Of a stretch of 64,000 nucleotides of DNA, positions 55,237 through 63,347 are shown piece by piece. The stretch is taken from contig NZ_CP023689.1 of the NCBI RefSeq assembly GCF_008704715.1, forward strand, positions 9,238,001-9,302,000, written 5' to 3'. Origin of the DNA: Streptomyces chartreusis (GTDB taxonomy: Bacteria > Actinomycetota > Actinomycetes > Streptomycetales > Streptomycetaceae). Numbering within the stretch: position 1 is the stretch's first letter; each line of letters starts with the position of its first letter. The translations under genes were made by a program, and so were the position numbers. Below the pieces are notes generated by a model. That model was not told the DNA's origin and did no database searches. It saw only the letters and a list, made by a program, of their open reading frames with translations.

Positions 55237-56411
55237 GGCGGATCGTCGTCGTGGGTGCCTCGGCCGCCGGACTCGCGGCGGCCGAGACGCTCCGCCGCGA
55301 GGGCTACGACGGCACTCTCACCCTCGTCGGCGACGAACCGCTCGCCCCCTACGACCGCCCGCCCCTGTCCAAGCAACTGCTGGCCGGCGAGTGGGAACCC
55401 GGGCGGCTGGACCTGCGTACCCCCGACGACCTTGCCGGACTCGACCTCGACCTGCGGCTCGGCGTCCCCGCGACGGGCCTGCGGCCCGCCGACACCGAGG
55501 TGGACCTGGGCGACGGCTCGTCGGTGCCGTACGACGGCCTGATCATCGCCACCGGGGTGCGTCCGCGCCGGCTGCCCGGTGCGGGCGGGCACGTGCTGCG
55601 CACCCTGGACGACGCGATGCGGCTGCGGGAGCGACTGGCTCCGGGCAGGAGACTCGTCGTGGTCGGCGCCGGGTTCCTCGGGGGCGAGGCCGCCGCCGTG
55701 GCCCGACGGCTGGGCTGCGAGGTGACGCTCCTCGAACCCGCCCCCGTGCCGCTCGCCCATGCCGTCGGCGCGCGGGTCGGCGAGATGCTGACGGACGCCC
55801 ATCGGGAACGGGGCGTGGACCTGCGCTGCGGGGTCACCGTGACCGAGGTGACCGGGCACGGGGTGCGGTTGGCCGACGGTGAACTCGTCGAGGCGGACGA
55901 GGTGTTGACCGCCGTCGGCTCGATGCCCAACACCGACTGGCTCGTCGGCAGCGGGCTCACCGTCGGCGACGGCGTCGTCTGCGACGAGTACTGCGGGGCC
56001 GCACGCGATGTCTGCGCCGCCGGGGACGTCGCCCGCTGGTTCAACCCGCTGTTCGGCCGCTCGATGCGCATCGAGCACCGCACCAACGCCGCCGAGCAGG
56101 GCATGGCCGCCGCCCGCAACCTGCTGCGTCCCGAGGCACGCAAGCCGTTCGCGCCGGTGCCGTATTTCTGGTCCGACCAGTACGACATGAAGATCCAGGC
56201 GTACGGGTATCTGCGCGGGCACGACGAAGTGGCCGTGGTCGAGGGCGATGTGGCCGAGCGCCGGTTCGTCGCTGTCTATCGCACCGGGGACCGGGTTGCC
56301 GGGGCGCTCGCGGTGGGGGTGCCGCCGAGGGAGCTCCGCCGGTGGCGCCAGGCCATCGCCACGGGGGTGAGGTGGCGGGAGGCGGTGCAGATCGATGCGG
56401 TCGCAAATTAA
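55233..56411 (+). CDS. NAD(P)H-dependent ferredoxin reductase
   Basis: 392 aa. FAD motif RRIVVVGASAAGLAAAETLR, characteristic PYDRPPLSKQLL, NAD motif RRLVVVGAGFLGGEAAAVARRLG, and the second FAD contact DVCAAGDVARWFNPLFG. The C-terminal PYFWSDQYDMKIQAYGY is typical of rhodocoxin/putidaredoxin-reductase-type enzymes. The GTG overlaps the ferredoxin stop. It completes the P450 redox chain. Stop codon TAA, in an AT-rich spot that leads into the marR promoter. Confidence 0.94.
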   Translation: MRRIVVVGASAAGLAAAETLRREGYDGTLTLVGDEPLAPYDRPPLSKQLLAGEWEPGRLDLRTPDDLAGLDLDLRLGVPATGLRPADTEVDLGDGSSVPYDGLIIATGVRPRRLPGAGGHVLRTLDDAMRLRERLAPGRRLVVVGAGFLGGEAAAVARRLGCEVTLLEPAPVPLAHAVGARVGEMLTDAHRERGVDLRCGVTVTEVTGHGVRLADGELVEADEVLTAVGSMPNTDWLVGSGLTVGDGVVCDEYCGAARDVCAAGDVARWFNPLFGRSMRIEHRTNAAEQGMAAARNLLRPEARKPFAPVPYFWSDQYDMKIQAYGYLRGHDEVAVVEGDVAERRFVAVYRTGDRVAGALAVGVPPRELRRWRQAIATGVRWREAVQIDAVAN

Positions 56412-56445
56412 TTGAGTTACGCAATGAGATGGTAAAGTGGAATGC
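56412..56445 (+). promoter_or_regulatory. Promoter of marR, probably leaderless transcript
   Basis: TTGAGT (56412-56417) and TAAAGT (56433-56438) with a 15-bp spacer lie in an AT-rich patch. The -10 ends 7 bp before the ATG at 56446, which implies a leaderless mRNA. ATTG-N7-CAAT (56411-56425) overlaps the -35 and could be a MarR site. Confidence 0.5.
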
Positions 56446-56949
56446 ATGTCCACCACACCGCTCCCCGAACTCCCCGACAGCCCCGTGTCCTCGGAAGTGG
56501 TCGAGATCGAGCGTGCGCTCACCCGGATCACCTATCTGAGTACGCGTGCCAGGCAGCACGAGCGGCTGATGGCCCTGGCCGGGGTGCCGCTGGACCGGGC
56601 GGCCGTGGCGCTGCTGCGTCAGGTCGCCGACTCGGAGCCGTTGCGGCCGGGGGAGTTGGCCGCGCGGTTGGGTGTGGAGGCGTCGCATGTCACGCGTACG
56701 GTGCAGCAGTTGCAGAAGACCGGGTACGTCACCCGTGTTCCGGATCCGCAGGACCGCCGGGCCCAGCGGATCGAGCTGACCGAGTCCGGGCGCCGGGCCA
56801 TCGTCCGGGTTCGGGACGCGGGGGCCCGCGGTATGCAGCTGGCGTTGGCCGACTGGACGCCGGAGGAGTTGCGGCAGTTGGCCACGCTGTTCCATCGCAT
56901 GGTCGACGACTTTCTGGCGCATGCGATCGACGACGACGGTGAGCAGTAG
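56446..56949 (+). CDS. MarR-family transcriptional regulator
   Basis: 167 aa. Winged HTH at about residues 45-115 (LDRAAVALLRQVADSEPLRPGELAARLGVEASHVTRTVQQLQKTGYVTRVPDPQDRRAQRIELT), with the wing motif DPQDRR. No Shine-Dalgarno precedes the ATG, which lies 8 bp after a -10-like TAAAGT, so translation is probably leaderless. It lies 34 bp after the P450 redox operon on the same strand and is convergent with an MFS gene. It may control either. Confidence 0.9.
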   Translation: MSTTPLPELPDSPVSSEVVEIERALTRITYLSTRARQHERLMALAGVPLDRAAVALLRQVADSEPLRPGELAARLGVEASHVTRTVQQLQKTGYVTRVPDPQDRRAQRIELTESGRRAIVRVRDAGARGMQLALADWTPEELRQLATLFHRMVDDFLAHAIDDDGEQ

Positions 56950-56981
56950 TCGGCTGGGACCGTCTGACCCGTGGTGGGGCG

Positions 56982-57031
56982 GGTGCGGCGCCGCTGTGGT
57001 TGATCGCGCAGTTCCCCGCGCCCCTAGGGGG
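56982..57031. repeat. Streptomyces interspersed repeat, copy 2 (between convergent genes)
   Basis: It shares its 20-bp core (57006-57025) exactly with 17389-17408. It ends in the dyad CCCCTAGGGG. The TAG stop of the MFS gene (57024-57026, minus strand) lies inside it, so the repeat forms the end of that gene. Like copy 1 it separates a regulator gene from a convergent gene. Confidence 0.75.
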
Positions 57032-58217
57032 CTGTCGAGCTGTTGGTGACCTTGCTCGGTTCTTGGTGGTTAGGTCCGGGCTGGGTTGGCTCCCTCAGGC
57101 CGGTCAGGAGTAGTCGGCCCAGGGCAGGCAGGGCGATGAGTGGGATCAGTGCCGTGCGAAGGGATGTGGTGTCGGCCAGGGCGCCGATCGCCGGGGCCGC
57201 GAGGCCGCCCACGCTGACGGCGAGCCCGAGCGTGACGCCGCTCGCGGTGCCGATCCGGCGGGGGAGGTAGTCCTGGCCCAGCGTGACGTGCAGTGAGAAC
57301 GGCACGTACAGGCCGGCCGACGTGAGCGCGACGAACAGGTACACCGCCGGGCCCGGCACGAGGACGACCCCGGCGACCGCGAGGACGGACAGCGTGTACG
57401 CGCGGCGGACGACCGTGAGGCGCCCGTAGCGCTCGGCGAGCCGGCCCCCGGCGACCGTGCCGACGGCCCCGCCCGCGTAGAGCACGAACAGCGCGGTCGT
57501 GCCGGCCACGTCCCCGCCGCCGGTCCGCTGACGGACGTACAGCGAGACGAACGCGCTCAGGCCGACGAACACGATCGAGCGGCACACGATGGCGCCCGAC
57601 AGCCGTAGGAACGACCGCCAGTCGTCCGTCCCGGAGGCCTCGGTCCTGGACGTGACCGCGGCACGGCTCCCTGTCGAGCGCACCGCCGCCGCGCACAGGG
57701 CCGCGCCCGCGATCGCCGGGACGAGCAGCAGGGGAGAGGCGTCCAGTCCGCCGGTGGCGACAACCCCCGCCACCAGGAGCGGTGCCAGGGCGAAGCCGAC
57801 GTTGCCGCCGAGGGAGAACCAACCCATGGCCGTATGGCTTCCCCGGGACGCGGCGCGGGCCGCGCGGGCCGCCTCCGGGTGGTACGCGGCGACGCCGATC
57901 CCGGACACGGCCACCACCGCCAGCGTGAGCCCATAGGAATCCGTGACGCCGCTCAGCGCGACTCCGGCACCGCCCGTCAGCGCGCTCAGCGGCAGCAGCC
58001 AGGGCATCGGACGGCGGTCGGTGAGCGCCCCGAACAGCGGCTGCACCACCGACGACAGCAGGGAGGCGGCGAGCACGACGCCCGAGGCGGCGGCATAGCT
58101 GTAGGCCCGCTCGGCGACGAAGAAGGGGACGAGGGCGGCGACGACACCCTGGTACACGTCCACACAGGCGTGACCCAGGGACATCAGCGTGATGGCTCGA
58201 TTGCGTTTCTCGGACAC
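57024..58217 (-). CDS. MFS transporter (fosmidomycin-resistance-like)
   Basis: 397 aa, twelve hydrophobic segments. ITLMSLGHACVDVYQGVVAALVPFFVAERAYSYAAASGVVLAASLLSSVVQPLFGALTDR and HPEAARAARAASRGSHTAMGWFSLGGNVGFALAP match the Fsr-like branch of MFS drug exporters. GTG start; no strong Shine-Dalgarno. It is divergent from an AraC-family regulator, whose -10 region lies about 40 bp away. Its last codons and stop are within a Streptomyces repeat. Confidence 0.87.
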   Translation of the reverse strand: MSEKRNRAITLMSLGHACVDVYQGVVAALVPFFVAERAYSYAAASGVVLAASLLSSVVQPLFGALTDRRPMPWLLPLSALTGGAGVALSGVTDSYGLTLAVVAVSGIGVAAYHPEAARAARAASRGSHTAMGWFSLGGNVGFALAPLLVAGVVATGGLDASPLLLVPAIAGAALCAAAVRSTGSRAAVTSRTEASGTDDWRSFLRLSGAIVCRSIVFVGLSAFVSLYVRQRTGGGDVAGTTALFVLYAGGAVGTVAGGRLAERYGRLTVVRRAYTLSVLAVAGVVLVPGPAVYLFVALTSAGLYVPFSLHVTLGQDYLPRRIGTASGVTLGLAVSVGGLAAPAIGALADTTSLRTALIPLIALPALGRLLLTGLREPTQPGPNHQEPSKVTNSSTAP

Positions 58218-58255
58218 CCTGCGATCGTCTCCGCGCCCGCTCCTGGCCCGCTTCC

Positions 58256-58261
58256 GATAAT
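58256..58261 (+). promoter_or_regulatory. -10 element of the araC-like gene
   Basis: GATAAT lies 10 bp before the GTG at 58272. With no Shine-Dalgarno, a leaderless or near-leaderless mRNA is likely. Confidence 0.4.
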
Positions 58262-58271
58262 CTGCCGAAGT

Positions 58272-59018
58272 GTGTCGAACATCCGCCACACACCGACCGC
58301 GCCCACCCGTGCCAAGGTCCTCAGCGCCGGGGAACGCATCGACGCGCACCGGCACGACGACCACCAGATCGTCTACGCGGGCTCCGGCGTCCTCGCCGTC
58401 ACGACCGACGCCGGCACCTGGTTCGCGCCGGGCAACCGCGCCATCTGGGTCCCCGCCGGCACAGCGCACGCCCACCGGGCCCACGGCCACCTCGACCTGT
58501 ACCTCGTCGGTCTGCCCGCCGACGACAACCCGCTCGGCCTGGACGCCCCCACCGTCCTCGCGGTCGGCCCGTTCCTGCGCGAGCTGATCCTCGCCTACAC
58601 CCGCGACCCCGACGACGACAGCCCGGAGCGCCGACGCCTGCTCGCCGTCCTGCGTGACCAGCTGCGCGCCTCGCCCCAGCAACCCCTCCGGCTGCCCACC
58701 GCCACCGATCCGCGCCTGGCCGCCGTCTGCGCACTCGTGCACGGCGACCCCGCCGACCCGCGCACCCTCGCCGCGCTCGGCGCCGCGACCGGGGTCGGCG
58801 AACGCACCCTCAGCCGGCTCTTCCGCCACGAGTTCGGCATGACCTTCCCGCAGTGGCGCACCCAGTCACGCCTCTACCACGCGCTGCGGCTGCTCGCCGA
58901 GGACACACCCGTCACCACGGTCGCCCACCGCTGCGGCTGGTCCTCCGCCAGCGCCTTCATCGACGTCTTCCGGCGCTCCTTCGGATACACGCCCGGAACG
59001 CACAACCGCCGCGCGTAG
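58272..59018 (+). CDS. AraC-family transcriptional regulator
   Basis: 248 aa. An N-terminal cupin effector domain spans about residues 10-90 (SAGERIDAHRHDDHQIVYAGSGVLAVTTDAGTWFAPGNRAIWVPAGTAHAH). A C-terminal double HTH spans about 150-245 (LAALGAATGVGERTLSRLFRHEFGMTFPQWRTQSRLYHALRLLAEDTPVTTVAHRCGWSSASAFIDVFRRSFGYTPG). The His-rich cupin may bind a metal or small ligand. It is divergent from the Fsr-like MFS gene, a common exporter/regulator arrangement. Confidence 0.91.
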   Translation: MSNIRHTPTAPTRAKVLSAGERIDAHRHDDHQIVYAGSGVLAVTTDAGTWFAPGNRAIWVPAGTAHAHRAHGHLDLYLVGLPADDNPLGLDAPTVLAVGPFLRELILAYTRDPDDDSPERRRLLAVLRDQLRASPQQPLRLPTATDPRLAAVCALVHGDPADPRTLAALGAATGVGERTLSRLFRHEFGMTFPQWRTQSRLYHALRLLAEDTPVTTVAHRCGWSSASAFIDVFRRSFGYTPGTHNRRA

Positions 59019-59058
59019 CAGGGCCGATGAACGGACGGGGCGGATGGCGACCGGAGAC

Positions 59059-59072
59059 CTACCCTCCGGTAG
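59059..59072. promoter_or_regulatory. 14-bp palindrome CTACC-CTCC-GGTAG upstream of the DoxX-like gene
   Basis: Perfect 5-bp arms around 4 bp, ending 31 bp before the GTG at 59104. TAGCAT at its edge could be a -10. Candidate repressor site. Confidence 0.4.
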
Positions 59073-59103
59073 CATCCGGCGGCAGGCCATCCAAGGAGGA
59101 TTC

Positions 59104-59484
59104 GTGCCCCGGTCCGAACGCTCACCCCTGCTGCTCGCCGGCCTGCTGGCCACGGCAGGGGTCGCCCACTTCGCCGTCCCCCGCCAGTTCGACGCCATCG
59201 TGCCGCGCTCCCTGCCGGGGTCGCCCCGGACATGGACGTACGCCAGCGGCGTCGCCGAGCTCGCGCTCGCTGCCGGGCTGGCACTGCCGCGCACCCGCAA
59301 GCCCGCCGCCCTCGCCGCCGCGGCCTTCTTCGTCGGGGTGTTCCCGGCGAACGTGAAGATGGCCGTCGACCGGCGCGACCGCCCCGCGCAGGAGAAGGCC
59401 GTCGCCTTCGGGCGGCTGCCGCTGCAGATCCCGCTCGTGCTGTGGGCACGCGGCGTCGCCAGGAACGCGGAGGGACAGGCATGA
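59104..59484 (+). CDS. DoxX-like small integral membrane protein
   Basis: 126 aa with about four hydrophobic segments: SPLLLAGLLATAGVAHFAVPRQFDAIVP, then YASGVAELALAAGLALP, AAALAAAAFFVGVFPANVKMAV and a C-terminal one. The HF-x-P pattern and FPANVKMA are typical of the DoxX/YphA subgroup. AAGGAGG lies 5 bp before the GTG, which fixes the start. Its stop overlaps the peroxiredoxin ATG by 4 bp. DoxX relatives act with thiol-redox enzymes, which fits the pairing. Confidence 0.82.
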   Translation: MPRSERSPLLLAGLLATAGVAHFAVPRQFDAIVPRSLPGSPRTWTYASGVAELALAAGLALPRTRKPAALAAAAFFVGVFPANVKMAVDRRDRPAQEKAVAFGRLPLQIPLVLWARGVARNAEGQA

Positions 59485-59939
59485 GCGCACAGCTGAAGGT
59501 CGGCGACAAGGTCGAGGACTTCGCTCTGCCGGACGAGACCGGCACCCGGCGCAGCCTCGACGAGTTGCTCGCCGAGGGACCGGTGGTGCTCTTCTTCTAC
59601 CCGGCCGCCCTCACCGCCGGCTGTACCGCGGAGGCCTGCCACTTCCGTGATCTCGCCGCCGAGTTCGCCGCGGTCGGTGCCCGGCCCGTGGGCATCAGCG
59701 GGGACGCCGTCGAACGGCAGCAGGAGTTCGCCACCCGCCACACCCTCGGCATGCCGCTGCTGTCCGACGCGGACGGCGCGGTCCGGGAGCGGTTCGGGGT
59801 GACGCGCGGGTTCTCGCTGGCCCCCACCAAGAGGGTCACCTTCGTCATCGGGCAGGACCGCACGGTCCTGGAGGTCGTGCGCAGCGAACTGCGGATGAAC
59901 ACCCACGCCGACCGGGCCCTCGCCGCACTGCGCAAGTGA
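59481..59939 (+). CDS. Peroxiredoxin (BCP/PrxQ-like)
   Basis: A 152-aa AhpC/TSA-fold thiol peroxidase. The active site is FFYPAALTAGCTAEACHFRD, with the peroxidatic Cys in GCTAEAC and a second Cys five residues on, as in BCP-type enzymes. The usual TPG before the first Cys reads TAG, a small deviation. It reduces peroxides using thioredoxin or a similar donor. It is translationally coupled to the DoxX-like gene. Confidence 0.92.
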   Translation: MSAQLKVGDKVEDFALPDETGTRRSLDELLAEGPVVLFFYPAALTAGCTAEACHFRDLAAEFAAVGARPVGISGDAVERQQEFATRHTLGMPLLSDADGAVRERFGVTRGFSLAPTKRVTFVIGQDRTVLEVVRSELRMNTHADRALAALRK

Positions 59940-60028
59940 GCGCACGGCCACACGCGGTGGCCGGCGGCGCCTAGGAGGCACGGCTCCGGCGCCGGGCGGC
60001 GCGGTTGATGCCGTCCGGCGGAGGATTC

Positions 60029-62377
60029 ATGCTGGACGACATGGAGCGCGTCTCCGCCGCGGCGATCCTCGATGCCCAGGGTGTGGTGAAGGGGTGGAGC
60101 GAAGGTGCCCGGCGGCTGACCGGCCACACCGCCGAGGAGGTGGTGGGGCGGCCCGCTCGGGACCTGCTCGCCGAGGAACCGGCCCCCGGGGCCGTGGCCG
60201 CGCTCACCGGCCGAGTCGTCCTGCGCCACCGCGACGGCTCACAGGTGCCCCTGACGGTGCGCGCCCACCCCGTGCTCGGCGCGGACGGCACCGCCGACGG
60301 CTTCATGATCACCGGTGAGCCGCCGGAAGCGCGGGAACCGGACCTGGGCGAGGAGGCCTTCCAACAGGCGTCCATGTCGATGTCGGTCTTCGACACCGAG
60401 CAGCGCTACCTGCGGCTCAACCATGTCGCCTGCCAGGTCATGGGCGTCTCCGAGGACGCCCTGATCGGCCGGCACTTCCCGGAGACCGTGGAGGACGCCC
60501 GGCACAGCCGCGGCTTCCACTGGCATCTGCGCCAGGTCGCCGAGACGGGCAGACCGATCCGCTACGAGAGCTTCACCGGCGCCCCGGCCCTGAACCGCGA
60601 CCACGCCTGGAGCATCGAGATGTGGCCGGTGCGCGACGCCGCCGGTGACATCGTGGGCACGGCGCTCGCGGCGTTCGACAGCTCCGACCAGTACTGGGCA
60701 CGGGAGCGGCTGGCCCTGCTGAACGAGGCCGCCGCCGCCATCGGTACGACCCTCGACGTGGTGCGCACCGCCGAGGAGGTGGTCGGGATCGTCGTGCCCC
60801 GGTTCGCCGACTTCGCCAGCGTGGACCTCTTCGACTGGGTCCTGGACGCGGAGGAGCCCCCGGCGCTCACCGGCACCGACATCGCCCTGCGCCGGGTCGC
60901 CCACGGCTCCGGCACCGAGGGCACCCCGGAGGCGGCTGTACACCTGGGCGAGGTGGACGTCTACCCGCCGTTCTCACCGCCGGCCCGCGCGATCCTGGAA
61001 GGCCGCGTGATCCAGAGCCAGGCCGGCGAGCCCGCGTTCATGCGGTGGATCGCGGAACGCAACGCCCGCGGCCCGGCCGGCCGGCGGCACCGCGTCGGCG
61101 CCCACTCGATGATGGCGGTGCCGCTGCGGGCCCGCGGCACCACGCTGGGCGTCGCCGTGGCCGTGCGCATCAGACAGTCGGACGACTACGGCCCCGACGA
61201 CACCGTCTTCGCCGAGGAACTCGCGAGCCGGGCCGCCGTATGCATCGACAACGCCCGCCGCTTCGCCCGCGAACGCACCACCGCGCTGGCCCTCCAGCAC
61301 AACCTGCTGCCCCGGGGACTGCCCGGACAGGCGGCCGTCGAGGTGGCCCACCGCTACCGGCCGTCCGGATCGCAGGCCGGCATCGGCGGCGACTGGTTCG
61401 ACGTGATCCCCCTGTCCGGCACCCGGGTCGCCCTCGTCGTCGGCGACGTCGTCGGACACGGCATCCCCTCGTCGGCCACCATGGGCCGCCTGTGCACGGC
61501 CGTACGCACGCTCGCCGACGTGGACCTGCCCCCGGACGAGCTCCTCACCCACCTGGACGACCTGGTCACCCATCTCGCCGGGGACGACTCCGACGAGGTC
61601 GCCGAGCTGGGCGCCACCTGCCTGTACTCCGTCTACGACCCGGTCACCCGCCGCCTCAGCCTGGCCGCCGCCGGCCATCCGCCGCCCGCCGTCGTCCTGC
61701 CCGACGGCACCGCGCAGGTCATCGAGATGAACGCCGGGCCGCCCCTCGGGGTCGGGGGACTGCCCTTCGAGGCCATGGAGGTCGAACTGCCCGAAGGTGC
61801 CCTGGTCGCCCTGTACACCGACGGTCTCATCGAGGACCGCGACCGGGACATCGACCACGCCACCGCCGAACTCTGCCGGGCCCTGACCGCGCCCGCCGAG
61901 ACCCTCGACGCACTGTGCGACGGCGTGCTCAAGGCCGTCCTTCCGGAGGACCCCAGCGACGACGTGGCCCTGCTGCTCGCCCGCACCCGGGCCCTGGGCG
62001 CCGACCGCATCGCCACCTGGGACGTACCGCCGGACCCCGAGCACGTGGCGACGACCCGGCAGGCTGCCACGGACCAGCTGACCGCGTGGGGCATGGACGA
62101 GGCGGCCTTCGTCACCGAACTCGTCGTCAGCGAACTCGTCACCAACGCCATCCGGTACGGCGCACCGCCCATCCAGCTCCGGCTGATCCGCGACCGCACC
62201 CTCATCTGCGAGGTCTCCGACGGCAGTTCGACCTCGCCGCATCTGCGCCGGGCCCACGCCTACGACGAGGGCGGCCGCGGCCTGCTGCTCGTCGCGCAGC
62301 TCACCAAGCGCTGGGGCAGCCGGCAGACCGGCAGCGGCAAGACGATCTGGGCGGAACAGCCGCTGCCGTCGACCTGA
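60029..62377 (+). CDS. PAS-PAS-GAF-PP2C (SpoIIE)-HATPase multidomain phosphatase/kinase
   Basis: 782 aa from ATG 60029, chosen because GGAGG lies 5 bp upstream. PAS 1 at about 5-95 (AAAILDAQGVVKGWSEGARRLTGHTAEEVVG). PAS 2 at about 105-225 (MSMSVFDTEQRYLRLNHVACQVMGVSEDALIG). GAF at about 240-415. The SpoIIE-type PP2C domain is about 440-645 (GGDWFDVIPLSGTRVALVVGDVVGHG, LYTDGLIEDRDRD, DDVALLLART). The HATPase at about 660-780 holds SELVTNAIRYG and EGGRGLLLV. Such proteins act as anti-anti-sigma phosphatases and RsbW-like kinases in Streptomyces stress signalling. It stands alone here; the sigma factor at 40677-41468 is a conceivable but unproven target. Confidence 0.92.
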   Translation: MLDDMERVSAAAILDAQGVVKGWSEGARRLTGHTAEEVVGRPARDLLAEEPAPGAVAALTGRVVLRHRDGSQVPLTVRAHPVLGADGTADGFMITGEPPEAREPDLGEEAFQQASMSMSVFDTEQRYLRLNHVACQVMGVSEDALIGRHFPETVEDARHSRGFHWHLRQVAETGRPIRYESFTGAPALNRDHAWSIEMWPVRDAAGDIVGTALAAFDSSDQYWARERLALLNEAAAAIGTTLDVVRTAEEVVGIVVPRFADFASVDLFDWVLDAEEPPALTGTDIALRRVAHGSGTEGTPEAAVHLGEVDVYPPFSPPARAILEGRVIQSQAGEPAFMRWIAERNARGPAGRRHRVGAHSMMAVPLRARGTTLGVAVAVRIRQSDDYGPDDTVFAEELASRAAVCIDNARRFARERTTALALQHNLLPRGLPGQAAVEVAHRYRPSGSQAGIGGDWFDVIPLSGTRVALVVGDVVGHGIPSSATMGRLCTAVRTLADVDLPPDELLTHLDDLVTHLAGDDSDEVAELGATCLYSVYDPVTRRLSLAAAGHPPPAVVLPDGTAQVIEMNAGPPLGVGGLPFEAMEVELPEGALVALYTDGLIEDRDRDIDHATAELCRALTAPAETLDALCDGVLKAVLPEDPSDDVALLLARTRALGADRIATWDVPPDPEHVATTRQAATDQLTAWGMDEAAFVTELVVSELVTNAIRYGAPPIQLRLIRDRTLICEVSDGSSTSPHLRRAHAYDEGGRGLLLVAQLTKRWGSRQTGSGKTIWAEQPLPST

Positions 62378-62393
62378 TCACTTCGCTCGTACC

Positions 62394-62418
62394 GGGCGGC
62401 TCCTTGACGAAGCCGCCC
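62394..62418. terminator. Hairpin between convergent PP2C and aldo/keto reductase genes
   Basis: GGGCGGCT pairs with AGCCGCCC (8-bp stem, 9-nt loop), 17 bp after the plus-strand stop and 21 bp after the minus-strand gene's stop. It is well placed to end both transcripts. Confidence 0.65.
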
Positions 62419-62438
62419 TTCGGGAACATTCCGTCGGC

Positions 62439-63269
62439 TCAGAACTCCTCGTGCGTCTCGGGGTCCCCGCCGAGCCGCCGGTGTGCGCGGTCGGCGACGG
62501 CCGCCATCTGCGTGGCGTCGAGCTCGAAGCCGAAGATGTCGAGGTTCGCGCGCTGCCGCTCCCGGTCGGCCGACTTGGGGATGGGCAGGGCGCCCAGCTG
62601 GGTGTGCCAGCGCAGGACGACCTGGCCGGGCGTCACCTTGAGGGTCTCGGCGATGCCCCGGACGACCGGGTCGTCCAGCAGGTCGGTGCCGCGCCCCAGC
62701 GGGCTCCAGCTCTCGGTGACGATGCCCTTTCCCTCGTGGAAGGCACGCAGCTCCTCCTGCGGGAACAGCGGGTGCAGCTCGATCTGGTTCACGGACGGCA
62801 GGACGCCCGTCTCCCGCTCCAGCCGCTCGATGTGCTCGGGCGTGAAGTTCGAGACACCGATCGACCGGACCAGGCCGCTCTCGCGGAGCTCGATCATGGC
62901 CCGCCAGGAGTCGACGTACTTGTCGACCCGGGGGAGCGGCCAGTGGATCAGATACAGGTCGACGTACGCCAGGTCCAGGCGGCGCCGGGACTCCTCGAAG
63001 GAGGCGAGGGTCTCCTCGTAGCCGTGGTGCCGGCCCGGGAGCTTCGTCGTCACCACCACCTCCTCGCGCGCAACCCCGCTCGCGGCGACGCCCCGGCCGA
63101 CCCCTGTCTCGTTGCGGTAGTTCGTCGCGGTGTCGACGAGGCGGTATCCCAGATCCAGGGCGTCGGCCACCGCCCGTTCCGCCTGGGCGTCGTCCATCGG
63201 CCAGGTGCCCAGGCCGATGGCGGGGATCGTCGTACCGTCGTTGAGCGTGTGCAGCGGAATGCTGATCAC
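62439..63269 (-). CDS. Aldo/keto reductase
   Basis: 276 aa, (beta/alpha)8 NADPH-dependent reductase. Catalytic tetrad: Asp and Tyr in VDTATNYRNE, Lys in VVVTTKLPG, His in YLIHWPLP. The family signatures LVRSIGVSNFTPEHIERL and GALPIPKSADRERQRANLDIF are present. It matches the AKR5-type 2,5-diketogluconate/methylglyoxal reductase group. The GTG start with AAGG 8 bp upstream is preferred over a longer frame. It is divergent from a LacI-family gene. Confidence 0.92.
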   Translation of the reverse strand: MISIPLHTLNDGTTIPAIGLGTWPMDDAQAERAVADALDLGYRLVDTATNYRNETGVGRGVAASGVAREEVVVTTKLPGRHHGYEETLASFEESRRRLDLAYVDLYLIHWPLPRVDKYVDSWRAMIELRESGLVRSIGVSNFTPEHIERLERETGVLPSVNQIELHPLFPQEELRAFHEGKGIVTESWSPLGRGTDLLDDPVVRGIAETLKVTPGQVVLRWHTQLGALPIPKSADRERQRANLDIFGFELDATQMAAVADRAHRRLGGDPETHEEF

Positions 63270-63324
63270 TGTCGGACCTTCCCTCGACTGTGCCGTACAC
63301 CCAGCGTCACGGATAGGGTGAGGA

Positions 63325-63332
63325 TTGATCAA
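63325..63332. promoter_or_regulatory. Short palindrome TTGATCAA in the AKR/LacI divergent region
   Basis: An 8-bp perfect dyad in an otherwise GC-rich 78-bp intergenic region, 15 bp upstream of the LacI start. It could be the core of a LacI-type operator. Confidence 0.35.
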
Positions 63333-63347
63333 CCGGACGGGTGGGGG

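Noticed and set aside
54534..56531. Long minus-strand frame opposite the P450 redox genes
   Set aside because: Same antisense artefact; no domains and no start signals, whereas the plus strand encodes three coherent proteins.
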